Assembly (NCBI RefSeq): GCF_017874215.1
Contig: NZ_JAGGLB010000010.1
Span: forward strand, 62,001 to 126,000
Direction of reading: 5' to 3'
DNA: 64,000 bases
Source of the DNA: Paenibacillus eucommiae
Lineage (GTDB): Bacteria; Bacillota; Bacilli; Paenibacillales; NBRC-103111
The position numbers and the translations under genes were made by a program. Below are positions 1 through 8,611 of this stretch, in pieces; within the stretch, counting starts at the first letter, position 1; each line of letters begins with the position of its first letter. The notes under the pieces are model-generated. The model had not been told where the DNA came from, ran no database searches, and saw nothing but the letters and a program-made list of their open reading frames with translations.

Positions 1-1664
1 AGCGATTCATCAGTCAATTCAGGCACAAGACTATCCGTCAAGGTGTTTCTGCCTACAAGCACGACAGGACCGCTAGGCGGGTTGGCACTTTCTGTCAATT
101 GGAAAGTGGCCCCGGTCACCTCATTCAAATAGTTGACTAATTCTTCGGCCGCATGCTTCTCCATGATATTTGCATCACTGTGAACAAAGACTTTATATAG
201 CGCTTGCCCATCATTGGCAAGTCTCACGGCTGACCCGCCTTCTCCGCCATTTCCGTTATCTCCCCCGGTTCCTGGCGAGAAAAAAGAATGGGTACCTTCT
301 TTACCTGCACCTTCCATCAACAAGGGCTGTTTTTCAAAAGTTGTTCCTCTCGCCTTGTCAGAGAGTGTCGCTTTTTCAATCACACCTCCGCCAAGTACTT
401 TGATGATCGCATCAATACTCATTGCAAGGATGCGGGCTTCCACACCGATATCTAATTTCAAGTTAGTTGCTTGCCCGGCAGCTATGAATTCATGTATAAC
501 TCCTTGCTGAAACTCAACTACAATACCTTTTGCGGCAATATGGACTTTGTCAAAATAACCGCGCAGCGTGATTTGGGAGCCTTCCGCAATCGTCTCATGC
601 AGCTTCACCTGACTGATACCTGCAGCGTTATCAGGAGAACCCGATTGTTCGATAATCGCAGGCGTTTTCAGAAGGACCTCGGCTATCTTAGTCGTTCCCT
701 CAACAACAATCCGCACCGTTCCCTGCTTCTTATCCACGATGACAGTAGCTAGCACGCTATTTTTCACGTGTATACTGTTCTTTCCCCCGCCTTGAACAGT
801 GGTTGTTCCAAGAACTGTTACATTGTGAAGGTACACGTCCCCTTCTTCAATGCCTTTGGCCAATATTACATTTCCGGCGATCCTCATGTTCTGCAAGGTG
901 ACACCGGCAGCGTTTACAATGACATTGCCGCTAACATATCGGATGCCGCTGCCAGGTCCATATGTTCCTGCCTGGCTGAACTCAAGAGCCGTATCGGACT
1001 TCAGTGCCCGATCGAGCACAACCAGCAGCTCCGCTCGGGTGATGGCGGCTTGCGGACGGAATTGTCCGTCCCCATAACCTTCCACCAATTTTGCCGCTGC
1101 AGCAGCCGCCACCGCTCCTTTGCTCCACTCAGGAAGCTTCTCGTCATCCGCAAATATAACGGCAGAAGCGCTCTCCCCATCGGCATTCAATCCCAGCAAG
1201 CGGACAAGAAGGACGGCCGCCTCCTGCCTGCTGATTTCCCGTTTCGTACCAATCGTCCCATCGAGATAGCCTTCTATGTAACCGGCTTGAACTGCTTTTG
1301 CCACTTCGTCATACGCCCAATCGGACGCGGGAAGATCAGCAAAGTCGACGGACGCTTTGTCATGATATCCGAAAGACCGATTGATGAGCGCGATGGCTTC
1401 TCCCCGATTTATCGGGCGATCCGGTTGGAATGTGCCATCGGGATAACCCTCCACGTAACCGCTCTCCACCCAGGCTTGAATGGTTTCCTTCGCCCAATGA
1501 TTCTTCACATCCGACAACATAGCCAGGGATGAAAGGGGATTGTTCGATTCGGCGGCTGCCGCTCCGGTTACCGGTACGATGAACGAACCGAATGTAGAAT
1601 AAATAAGACAACACATGATAAACAGCAGAATGACTTTCTTGCTTTGCTTACTCACCAAGCTCAT
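1..1664 (-). CDS. SLH-domain cell-surface protein, 3' end beyond window
   Basis: Seen: an open frame of about 554 residues runs off the left edge. The ATG at 1664 follows an AGGAGGTG ribosome site. Residues 1-37 look like a signal peptide. Three S-layer-homology repeats follow at roughly 51-95, 108-155 and 170-215, each with the typical hydrophobic, G-Y-DG-F and RAE/RGE pattern. Residues about 225-450 are beta-strand rich (phrases such as VIVNAAGVTL and VYLHNVTV), resembling a surface-protein linker with parallel-beta character. The last visible part (HAAEELVNYLNEVTGA near residue 510, then VVLVGRNTLT) resembles the N-terminal domain of alpha-glucuronidases and of DUF4838/GH20-like enzymes. 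Inference: a wall-anchored glycoside hydrolase whose catalytic domain lies outside the window. It lies 65 nt downstream of the aldolase gene and may belong to that operon. The SLH call is secure; the enzyme class is tentative. Confidence 0.85.
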   Translation of the reverse strand, partial: MSLVSKQSKKVILLFIMCCLIYSTFGSFIVPVTGAAAAESNNPLSSLAMLSDVKNHWAKETIQAWVESGYVEGYPDGTFQPDRPINRGEAIALINRSFGYHDKASVDFADLPASDWAYDEVAKAVQAGYIEGYLDGTIGTKREISRQEAAVLLVRLLGLNADGESASAVIFADDEKLPEWSKGAVAAAAAAKLVEGYGDGQFRPQAAITRAELLVVLDRALKSDTALEFSQAGTYGPGSGIRYVSGNVIVNAAGVTLQNMRIAGNVILAKGIEEGDVYLHNVTVLGTTTVQGGGKNSIHVKNSVLATVIVDKKQGTVRIVVEGTTKIAEVLLKTPAIIEQSGSPDNAAGISQVKLHETIAEGSQITLRGYFDKVHIAAKGIVVEFQQGVIHEFIAAGQATNLKLDIGVEARILAMSIDAIIKVLGGGVIEKATLSDKARGTTFEKQPLLMEGAGKEGTHSFFSPGTGGDNGNGGEGGSAVRLANDGQALYKVFVHSDANIMEKHAAEELVNYLNEVTGATFQLTESANPPSGPVVLVGRNTLTDSLVPELTDES

Positions 1665-1729
1665 AGCGCACCTCCTGAGTTATAACAAGTTTCTAATATT
1701 TTGTATAAATAGTAAATATTATAAACGGA

Positions 1730-2536
1730 CTAAACAGTTGCCGCGTTTCCTGAAAGGACTGTGAAATTGTGAATGGCAGCCGCATAGGTATTGCGCAGCG
1801 CATGGACGTCCGCGCCGATATTCAGGAAGCGATAGCCCTCGGCGATAATATTTTCGATCATGTCCGGCGTTGTAATCGTTCCCGGAAACTTCCCGTTTCT
1901 AATGGCACATTCGGCCACCTTTTGTCTGGCTTCTACGATTCTCGGATGGTTGATTTGCCCCGGAATGCCATATGCCTGCGACAAGTCCGCAGGACCAAAA
2001 AAAATAATGTCGATCCCTTCTACGGCACAGATCTCCTCAATGGCTTCAACGCCTTCGGGATTTTCGATTTGCACGATAACCACTTTCTCTGTATTGGAGT
2101 ACGACATATATGCAGCCGTGTCGATCGCGCAATATTTGCCGTCAGCATTGCCGCCGTCCCAAGCTCTTTGTCCCAATGGGTAAAAGCGGGTGTTTCGTAC
2201 GATTTCCTCGGCTTCCTTGCCTGACCTGACATGAGGGATCATGATGCCGGTCGCATCCAGCTCTAACGGTTTAATGTAATCGCTATAGCTTCCCTTTTCA
2301 ATTCTGACGATCAGATCGCAATCATAAAGCTTGGCTACTACGCTTTGCCTTTCGATAAGCTCCCAATCGCTTGCCGTATGCTCTCTGCACACCCATGTGC
2401 TGTCAATGCCGGACATTGCGGCAATCTCGAACGCCGCTTGGTTGGATACGTTTAACTTTAGGCAATTAACGAGCTGATTGCTGCGTAGTTTCCTTAGAAT
2501 GACGCTTTTCTTTAAGTATTTGTTTGCTTTCTCCAC
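1730..2536 (-). CDS. HpcH/HpaI-family aldolase
   Basis: The protein resembles 2-keto-3-deoxy sugar-acid (HpcH/HpaI) aldolases, class II metal enzymes that split 2-keto-3-deoxy acids to pyruvate and an aldehyde. Seen: family landmarks REHTASDWELIER (catalytic His region), VRIEKGSYSDYI, MIPHVRSGKEA, the metal-ligand Glu in IENPEGVEAIEEI, and FFGPADLSQAYG carrying the metal-ligand Asp. The frame is open from an ATG at 2626 that directly abuts the stop of the sialidase-like gene, but the first 30 residues do not look like the family. A GTG at 2536, five bases after AGGTG, gives the usual length (268 residues) and is preferred. It is the last clear gene of the GntR-led operon. Inference: it degrades a sugar acid released from the imported substrate. 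Exact substrate unknown. Confidence 0.8.
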   Translation of the reverse strand: MEKANKYLKKSVILRKLRSNQLVNCLKLNVSNQAAFEIAAMSGIDSTWVCREHTASDWELIERQSVVAKLYDCDLIVRIEKGSYSDYIKPLELDATGIMIPHVRSGKEAEEIVRNTRFYPLGQRAWDGGNADGKYCAIDTAAYMSYSNTEKVVIVQIENPEGVEAIEEICAVEGIDIIFFGPADLSQAYGIPGQINHPRIVEARQKVAECAIRNGKFPGTITTPDMIENIIAEGYRFLNIGADVHALRNTYAAAIHNFTVLSGNAATV

Positions 2537-2626
2537 GTTGGCACCTACCCGATTTATTCTGGACGTACATCCGGAACCTGCGCGAAACTGAGCGGGTTCC
2601 GGTCTCGAACCATTTGACAACTGCAT

Positions 2627-3631
2627 TCACTCAAAAACTTCGTCAAACCTCCATTTAACTTGCCCGACAAAATACCGCTCATGGAAAGGCACACCGCTAG
2701 CGTAGTAGTGGGTTACGATCTCCCCGTTATCCAATTGAACGCTGGTCGGATAACCCCCGTCCTTCAAGTCTCCAAAACTGCAAATTGCTCTAACTCTACT
2801 CCAGCTTTTCCCAGCGTCCACACTACTACTAACACCAATACCCCAAAGCCCTTGGATGCGTATGCCGCATGTCATAAGCAATTGACCGTTATCGAGCTTC
2901 ATTACATGTGCAGGAAGAATCCCTGGAGATGTGATTTGCTGGTCAAATCGCCAGGTTTGACCTCCATCATCGGTTATGAATTGATCCAGACGATCACAGG
3001 CGTTTTCTCGGCTTATAGCAATGCCATGTTCCTTATCGTGGAACCATAGCGCAGTCTCATGGTGATTATTACCGGAAATCAATCCATGCCGTGTCCATGA
3101 GAATCCGTCGTCATCGCTGAAGATGACGTACGATCGGGTATACTCCATATCCTTGGTTACTGTATAGCAGGCACAAGCTAACGTATTGCCTCCAATTCTG
3201 ATCATATCTCCATATGGAACCAGCACATGGTCGTCACCCGGCACTGTATATTCAAGCGGTGACACCTTGAAAGTCTGACCGTTATCTGCCGAGCGGCAAA
3301 TGACAGCGGGAAGCCTGTTGCACTCGGTGTACTCCGGAACGGCCTCCCCCTTAGCCGGCCGGCGGTCCCAACCGCCGACCATGACGATGAAATCACCGTT
3401 TGAAGCGATACCGCATGCGACGTTCATCCGGTTGCAAGCCGGGTCATGCAGCACAGGAGTTCCATGATAGTTCCAAGTCACACCTTCGTCGTCACTTCTA
3501 TAGCAGTCCACTTCCGCTTCAGCCTCACCATGACTGGGGTGGTTGAACACAACGCTGATCAAGGATCCATCCGGCATCCGGGTCAGATTGGGCCACCCGC
3601 ATACGTTATCAATGACAATTGTTTTATTCAT
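2627..3631 (-). CDS. Sialidase-like BNR/Asp-box propeller protein
   Basis: A 334-residue protein without signal peptide. Seen: five Asp-boxes of the S-x-D-x-G-x-T/S-W kind (RSDDEGVTW, RSADNGQTF, FSDDDGFSW, ITDDGGQTW, SSVDAGKSW), the hallmark of six-bladed BNR propellers. The opening WPNLTRMPDGSLISV and the motif HHETALWFHDK are also typical of this family. Known: such proteins include exo-sialidases, but many bacterial members act on other sugars, so the arginine triad would have to be checked. It lies between the binding lipoprotein and the aldolase and is translated from its own ATG two bases downstream of the lipoprotein stop. Its lack of an export signal implies action on an imported oligosaccharide in the cytoplasm. 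Confidence 0.8.
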   Translation of the reverse strand: MNKTIVIDNVCGWPNLTRMPDGSLISVVFNHPSHGEAEAEVDCYRSDDEGVTWNYHGTPVLHDPACNRMNVACGIASNGDFIVMVGGWDRRPAKGEAVPEYTECNRLPAVICRSADNGQTFKVSPLEYTVPGDDHVLVPYGDMIRIGGNTLACACYTVTKDMEYTRSYVIFSDDDGFSWTRHGLISGNNHHETALWFHDKEHGIAISRENACDRLDQFITDDGGQTWRFDQQITSPGILPAHVMKLDNGQLLMTCGIRIQGLWGIGVSSSVDAGKSWSRVRAICSFGDLKDGGYPTSVQLDNGEIVTHYYASGVPFHERYFVGQVKWRFDEVFE

Positions 3632-3633
3632 GA

Positions 3634-5241
3634 TTACTTGCTCTCCTTATATAAAGATTCGAATTTGGCAAGAATTTCGCGTAAACCCGATTTGTTAACA
3701 CTTTCCACATAGCTGTCCCATGTTGCGTCGATATCCACTTTTCCGGTAATGGCATTGATATAATATTCGTCGACAATCTTGACAACATCTGTCTCCTTCT
3801 TCTCTTGCACCTCATTAATATTGCTTACTGCAAAATCCATGCCGTTAAAAACTTTCGGCTGTTCCAGCCCTTGGCTATGAACAAGCTCGTCACGTTCGTT
3901 CATGGTGTTCTTCATCCAATCCATCGTAATCGGCATAAGGCTGAATGTCTGAGCAATACCGGCTTTGTTAATTTTTTCGATGTTCAGATCCGGAGAAATT
4001 TTTAGCTTGCCATTTGCATCAGCTGTGTAATCCGCACCCTCAGTACCGAAATAAACTTGCTTGTACAGTTCCCAGTCGGAGGCAAGTGTTTCTTTAATCT
4101 CCATCATCTTGGCCACAACCTCATCCGAAGCGTCTTTACCGAAATAAATCGCGCCATCTCCATTTAGCGTAGGAAAGTCGATATAAGATCCTTTGTTTCC
4201 ATCCGGGCCTTTGAATGGTTGCAGGAATTCGAATTGTGCAGCACTATTTTTCATTTCAAGCATAGTCAAAACGCCATTCTCACCTCTTGTAGAATCCATC
4301 CAGAATGCATTGTCGGCCAAAATGCCAAACTTGCCCTCACTCCACTTGTTGCGCTGCTGCGTGCGATCGTCAGTGACGAATTCAGGATCAATGTAGCCTG
4401 CCTTATACCATTTTTGAATCAGCTTCAGCGCTTCTTTATATTGCGGCAAAATGCTTGTATAGGTGATGCTGCCATTTTGTTGCGTGTACGTCTTTGGCAT
4501 TAACCCGTACGCGCCCCATACGTAGTTGAAGTGATAGCGCTGGCCGCCATGAATGCCGTACGTATCCTTTTTGTTGTTGCCATCCGGATCGTCTTCTGTA
4601 AATGCCTTAAGTAAGGCTTCGAACTCCTCCAGATTTTCCGGCTGTTTTTCAATTCCTAATTTATTCATCCAGTCTTTTCGAGCGATCATAATGCCGCTTT
4701 CCATGAGCGGACCGTGAGTGAAAGGAATCGAGTATAGCTTGCCTTTGTACGGTATCAACGTCTTAACCAGTTCCGGATCGCCAACAAGGCTTTCTATCTT
4801 CTGCATCCATACCGGCATGTTCTTATACAACTGCTCCGTACTGATTTCTCTAAACAAACCTTGATCGACTAGAGCCGTGTAACTGCCGCCGAACGCCATA
4901 ATGACATCCGCAGTTTCGCCTTGCGCCCAGTACAGGTTGAACTTCTCCGGTTGGGAAGCATCGACGGGAAGTACCTCAAATTTAACATTAAACCGTTCCT
5001 CAAGCAGTTTTTGCGTTTTCGTTCCATCGAGAGGCATCATGCCGCTGGCAGGATAGGCAATAATGGAAATCTTCAAAGGCTCCTTGTTTTCTTCTGAACT
5101 GGATGAAGGCGGGTTGGAAGCTTCAGGCGGAGTGCTGCTTGTGTTTCCTCCCCCGCTGCATGCCGATAGAAGAATAATAAAAGCTAATGCGAAAACAAAT
5201 CCGCGAATATGCTTTTTGTACCTATTTGTTTTCAAAGACAT
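3634..5241 (-). CDS. LplA-type sugar-binding lipoprotein
   Basis: Extracellular family 1 substrate-binding protein of 535 residues. Seen: the ATG at 5241 lies ten bases after a GGAGG; the frame can be extended to a TTG inside that ribosome site, but this is not a real start. The signal peptide ends in a lipobox, LLSAC, with the lipidated Cys at 28, followed by a Ser/Gly/Pro/Glu-rich tether. Family landmarks include ADVIMAFGGSYTALVDQGLFREI and EEFEALLKAFTEDDPDGN. The length (500-620) is normal for the LplA group of Paenibacillus. It follows the two permeases of the same operon, so it captures the ligand for them outside the membrane. Ligand unknown; sugar acids or oligosaccharides are suggested by the downstream aldolase and propeller enzyme. 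Confidence 0.9.
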   Translation of the reverse strand: MSLKTNRYKKHIRGFVFALAFIILLSACSGGGNTSSTPPEASNPPSSSSEENKEPLKISIIAYPASGMMPLDGTKTQKLLEERFNVKFEVLPVDASQPEKFNLYWAQGETADVIMAFGGSYTALVDQGLFREISTEQLYKNMPVWMQKIESLVGDPELVKTLIPYKGKLYSIPFTHGPLMESGIMIARKDWMNKLGIEKQPENLEEFEALLKAFTEDDPDGNNKKDTYGIHGGQRYHFNYVWGAYGLMPKTYTQQNGSITYTSILPQYKEALKLIQKWYKAGYIDPEFVTDDRTQQRNKWSEGKFGILADNAFWMDSTRGENGVLTMLEMKNSAAQFEFLQPFKGPDGNKGSYIDFPTLNGDGAIYFGKDASDEVVAKMMEIKETLASDWELYKQVYFGTEGADYTADANGKLKISPDLNIEKINKAGIAQTFSLMPITMDWMKNTMNERDELVHSQGLEQPKVFNGMDFAVSNINEVQEKKETDVVKIVDEYYINAITGKVDIDATWDSYVESVNKSGLREILAKFESLYKESK

Positions 5242-5289
5242 CGGAAATAAAACCTCCAATAATTTAATTATTCTAAATATTCCGATAAT

Positions 5290-6153
5290 TCAACCTTTAA
5301 CGGAGCCGACCATGATGCCTTTTGTAAAATGTTTCTGCAGAAACGGATAAACGCAAAGAATAGGTGCGATAGCGACAATGATCGTTGCAGATTTAATCGT
5401 TTCACTTGTCGTTGAGGCTAACGTAGACTGCAGAATACTTGACTCCGATTGGGTATCGATCAAAAGACGTCGCAGGACGAGTTGCAGGACAACGTCCGCC
5501 TCCTTGCTCGTGTAAATCAAAGCGTCGAACCATGCATTCCAATGGGACACTGCCGTCCAGATCGTCAATACGGATATAATTGGCATTGAAATCGGAAACA
5601 TCACTAAAAATACAATTTTGAACGGAGATGCACCGTCAACCAATGCAGCTTCTTCTATTTCATGGCTGATCGAGGCAATGAAATTTCTTGTGATGATCAG
5701 ATTCCATGCCGATGTGAGCATCGGAAGAATGAGCGCCAGCTTTGTACCGACAAGTCCATAGCTTTTCATTACCAGAAAGGTGGGAATCAGTCCGCCTGAG
5801 AAAAACATCGTAACCACAATAAAAAAGGTGATGCCCCTTACAAATGGAAGTTTCCTCCTCGAAAGCGCATAAGCTGCACAATAAGTAACCGCAATCGTCA
5901 GTGTTGTTCCGACAACCGTACGCAGCAGCGTATTCCCGTAACCTACATAAATGCTGCTTGTCGAAAACACCGTTTTATAGGAATCTAACGAGAACTCTAA
6001 CGGGATAAACTTTAATCCGACGCTAGTCGCATATCCGGAACCCGAAAACGATAATACAAGCGTCTGCCAGAAAGGATAAAAGAAAACCAGCGCGGCAATC
6101 GACATGACAAGGTAAATCAAGCCGTCGAAGATGCTCCATGTTCGCTTTACCAC
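5290..6153 (-). CDS. Carbohydrate ABC permease, YtcP/LplC type
   Basis: Inner-membrane permease of 287 residues with about six hydrophobic segments. The cytoplasmic EAA loop (EEAALVDGASPFKIVFL) that docks the ATPase is intact, and the end is the family signature FLQKHFTKGIMVGSVKG. Its start overlaps the end of the upstream permease by seven bases, a sign of translational coupling. Together with the 6147-7124 permease it forms the heterodimeric channel served by the lipoprotein downstream. No ATPase is encoded nearby. Confidence 0.92.
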   Translation of the reverse strand: MVKRTWSIFDGLIYLVMSIAALVFFYPFWQTLVLSFSGSGYATSVGLKFIPLEFSLDSYKTVFSTSSIYVGYGNTLLRTVVGTTLTIAVTYCAAYALSRRKLPFVRGITFFIVVTMFFSGGLIPTFLVMKSYGLVGTKLALILPMLTSAWNLIITRNFIASISHEIEEAALVDGASPFKIVFLVMFPISMPIISVLTIWTAVSHWNAWFDALIYTSKEADVVLQLVLRRLLIDTQSESSILQSTLASTTSETIKSATIIVAIAPILCVYPFLQKHFTKGIMVGSVKG

Positions 6154-7124
6154 AATCTATACTCCCCCTCTCTGATTCGGCCGGTGACGACATTGGCCAA
6201 AATGACGAGAATGAAGCCCACGACATTTTTGAACAACCCGACAGCAGTCGTATAGTCATAATCGAGGTTAACCAGTCCGATCCGGTAAACGTAAGTATCG
6301 ATAATATCGGCAACTTTATACACCGAAGGGTTATACAGATTAAAAATTTGGTCGAAGCCGGCATGCATAATTCCGCCAAGCTGAAAAATGAACAGGATGA
6401 CAACGGTTGGTAGAATGGAGGGGAGCGTTATTCTGAATGCCATCTGCCACCTTGTCGCGCCATCGATTGAAGCCGATTCATACTGGTCCGGATTGATCCC
6501 GGCAATCGCAGCCAAATAAATGATACTCCCCCAGCCGACGGACTGCCAAATATCGGAAACAATTAGCACACCGCGGAAGTGATCGTTACTGGACAGAAAA
6601 TAGATGGGTTCGAAGCCGAGCAGCTTGATAAAATAGTTGACAACCCCCCGCGTCGGTGAAAGCAGCTCCATAATGATGCCTCCCAGTACGACCCAGGAGA
6701 TAAAATGCGGTAAGTAAGAGATCGTTTGTACAAAGCGCTTGAATCTGACATTTCGCAGCTCGTTGAGCAGCAGGGCGAAAATGATCGGCGAAACAAAAAC
6801 AAAGGCAATTCGGTAAAAACTGATGATCAGCGTATTTCCTAAGACTTCATAGAAAGAAGCACTGCCGAACAAACGCCTGAAATGCTCAAGCCCTACCCAT
6901 TCACTGCCAAATATACCTTTAGCGTAAGAAAAATCTTTAAATGCCAATATAACGCCTGCCATAGGAACATAGTGAAAAAATACAAAAAATAGCAGAGCAG
7001 GAAGCAGAAGAATATAATAATGTCTATATTTCCACATCTCCTTAGCCGTCCTTCTTCTTCTGAGAACTATCCCGCTGGAAGTGAAGTGCTGCATAGACGA
7101 CTCTTTTCCCGAAAAAAAATGCAT
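6147..7124 (-). CDS. Carbohydrate ABC permease, LplB type
   Basis: Inner-membrane permease of 325 residues. The ATG at 7124 is chosen because AAAGGAG lies six bases before it; the frame is open 34 codons further up but without a ribosome site. Landmarks: RHYYILLLPALLFFVFFHY, the LplB-type WVGLEHFRRLFGS, and the coupling loop YESASIDGATRWQM. About six membrane segments. The start lies about 100 bases after the GntR stop, so it is the first transport gene of the operon. Confidence 0.92.
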   Translation of the reverse strand: MHFFSGKESSMQHFTSSGIVLRRRRTAKEMWKYRHYYILLLPALLFFVFFHYVPMAGVILAFKDFSYAKGIFGSEWVGLEHFRRLFGSASFYEVLGNTLIISFYRIAFVFVSPIIFALLLNELRNVRFKRFVQTISYLPHFISWVVLGGIIMELLSPTRGVVNYFIKLLGFEPIYFLSSNDHFRGVLIVSDIWQSVGWGSIIYLAAIAGINPDQYESASIDGATRWQMAFRITLPSILPTVVILFIFQLGGIMHAGFDQIFNLYNPSVYKVADIIDTYVYRIGLVNLDYDYTTAVGLFKNVVGFILVILANVVTGRIREGEYRLW

Positions 7125-7226
7125 AGTAAACTCCTTTCTTGAAGAATACACAGGATGTGACAGTGAAACTCTGTGTTTAACACGTTTGGACACTAAGCTG
7201 TGTGCTTGCTCACCCCCTTCAAACAA

Positions 7227-8282
7227 TCATGTTTCCCGAATGACCAGGTCAGGTATGAAGTTTTTCTCGATCTTATCCGCAGTCCCCCCTCTTTCTAGTC
7301 TGTCGATCATGGTGTGTATAGCATTTACGCCGATTTTTTCCACGGGAAATCGTACAGATGTAAGCGGCGGCGAAAAATAATGCGAGACGACATCGTTGAT
7401 GCCGACGATAGACAATTCCGAAGGAATATGTTTGCGGCTGCTCCGGATAATTCCTTGCAGCGAGCACAAAGTGTGGTCTGGTCCTATGACTGCATCCACT
7501 TTAGGGAGAATAGTCATCAGCTTGCTGCTAATCGTCTCGATATTGTCATCGTACTCCAGAATATACTCAGGATTCACATCGATATTATGCTTGCGGCAAA
7601 CCGTCTCCAATCCGTGAAGCTCTTCATCCACAAATTTCTGGCTGTCGTGTTTGATCAGGCAAATCTTCTTTTTTTCTATGGAGGCCAGATAGGTAACCGC
7701 TTTCTGAATGCCCTTGTCTAAATCCATAGAGAAGAAGTCGGCGTGAACACCTTCAATTTTTCGAATAATAAAGACCAAAGGTACGGTATCGCCAAGCAGG
7801 CGGTTCAAAAATTCGGCATCACTTGATTTAGGGGTGTAAAATTTAGGCGGGATTGCGATGATTCCCTTGACTCCGCTCTCGATCAAGGTTTCAATTTTCC
7901 TTTCGAACACTTTGTAGTTTTGAGTCGTGTCATGCAGAGAGAGAAAATATCCGCTGCGGATATTTTTCTGGATTTGTGCGAGAATCTCGGTTTCGACTCT
8001 AAATGGAGAGACTGTATCGAAAAATAGAACAGCTATTTGCTTCTGTTCCTCTTTCATTTCCTGTACAAACGAACCCTTCCCCGGCTCGGTAATAATAAGT
8101 CCCTCATTGGCTAGCGTAGCCAGCACGTTGACGACAGTGCTCTTATTCACATTGTAAGCGGCGGAAAGATCCCTGACTGAGGGAAGTTTATCGCCTTTCG
8201 AGTATTTATTGCTTTCTAATTCGCGCTTCAACAGTTCATGCAAATGCTTAGCCTTGTTGGCGTTAGCGGAACCCTCTTTCAC
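7227..8282 (-). CDS. GntR-type regulator with LacI-like sugar sensor
   Basis: A 351-residue transcription factor. Seen: an N-terminal winged helix of the GntR family (residues about 8-70: KLPSVRDLSAAYNVNKSTV and NEGLIITEPGKGSFV) followed by a periplasmic-binding-protein-like effector domain (residues about 80-345), the AraR-like architecture. A GTG at 8282, seven bases after GAGGTG, is preferred over an in-frame TTG at 8288. It is the first gene of the operon, and three copies of one operator half-site flank its promoter, so autoregulation and control of the downstream transport genes are likely. Effector expected to be a sugar; identity unknown. Confidence 0.88.
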   Translation of the reverse strand: MKEGSANANKAKHLHELLKRELESNKYSKGDKLPSVRDLSAAYNVNKSTVVNVLATLANEGLIITEPGKGSFVQEMKEEQKQIAVLFFDTVSPFRVETEILAQIQKNIRSGYFLSLHDTTQNYKVFERKIETLIESGVKGIIAIPPKFYTPKSSDAEFLNRLLGDTVPLVFIIRKIEGVHADFFSMDLDKGIQKAVTYLASIEKKKICLIKHDSQKFVDEELHGLETVCRKHNIDVNPEYILEYDDNIETISSKLMTILPKVDAVIGPDHTLCSLQGIIRSSRKHIPSELSIVGINDVVSHYFSPPLTSVRFPVEKIGVNAIHTMIDRLERGGTADKIEKNFIPDLVIRET

Positions 8283-8306
8283 AATCAATCACCTCTGGCA
8301 TCTTTC

Positions 8307-8320
8307 TGTACGGTACAGTT
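8307..8320 (+). promoter_or_regulatory. GntR operator copy 2, in the leader
   Basis: The plus strand reads TGTACGGTACAGTT, identical to copy 1 in reverse orientation. It lies about 25 bases before the GntR start codon. Confidence 0.7.
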
Positions 8321-8335
8321 TATATTTGAAAACTC

Positions 8336-8349
8336 AACTGTACCGTACA
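8336..8349 (-). promoter_or_regulatory. GntR operator copy 1, at the transcription start
   Basis: The minus strand reads TGTACGGTACAGTT here; the core TGTACGGTACA is near-palindromic. It begins about four bases downstream of the -10 box. It forms an inverted pair with copy 2 across a 15-base gap. Binding here would block initiation. Assignment to the adjacent GntR protein is inference. Confidence 0.7.
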
Positions 8350-8352
8350 CAG

Positions 8353-8382
8353 AATATATCATGCGTATTATTTCATTGTCAA
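8353..8382 (-). promoter_or_regulatory. SigA promoter of the GntR operon
   Basis: On the minus strand TTGACA (8377-8382) and TATATT (8353-8358) are separated by 18 bases; a TG at the extended -10 position precedes TATATT. The spacing, sequence and position about 70 bases upstream of the GntR start make this a strong housekeeping promoter. Operator copies lie directly at the start site and upstream of the -35. Confidence 0.75.
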
Positions 8383-8407
8383 CAGTAAATTCTCATAACA
8401 AAACAAG

Positions 8408-8421
8408 TGTACGGTACAGTT
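8408..8421 (+). promoter_or_regulatory. GntR operator copy 3, upstream of the -35
   Basis: A third exact copy of TGTACGGTACAGTT about 25 bases upstream of the -35 box. Two sites bracketing a promoter suggest cooperative binding or DNA looping. Confidence 0.68.
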
Positions 8422-8538
8422 GGTTTGTAATCATACTCGGGAAGAAGCTGTCATTATCCTGTTTAACGTCATTGAATACCTGGAAACCTATCAACAATCG
8501 ACGGAGGCTGCTCAGGATCAGCTAAATGAACCCCTAAT

Positions 8539-8590
8539 AAATCCATAAACCTCCAAGGAGCTGTAAGCAGCCATGGAGGTTTATGGATTT
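8539..8590 (-). terminator. Strong hairpin between two operons
   Basis: Perfect 17-base arms (8539-8555 and 8574-8590, beginning AAATCCATAAACC) enclose an 18-base segment that itself can pair (GCTG/CAGC). It lies just after the stop of the SGNH hydrolase gene and before the GntR promoter, so it ends the 17-8.6 kb operon. The uridine tract is weak, but the stem is very stable. Confidence 0.7.
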
Positions 8591-8611
8591 ATTCAATGTT
8601 CTTTGTCTTCA

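Noticed and set aside
768..1532. Plus-strand open frame of 254 codons
   Set aside because: Mirror image of the SLH gene; its protein has no family features and no ribosome site.
5241..5259. Upstream start adding MEVLFP to the binding protein
   Set aside because: The TTG lies within the ribosome site of the ATG at 5241.
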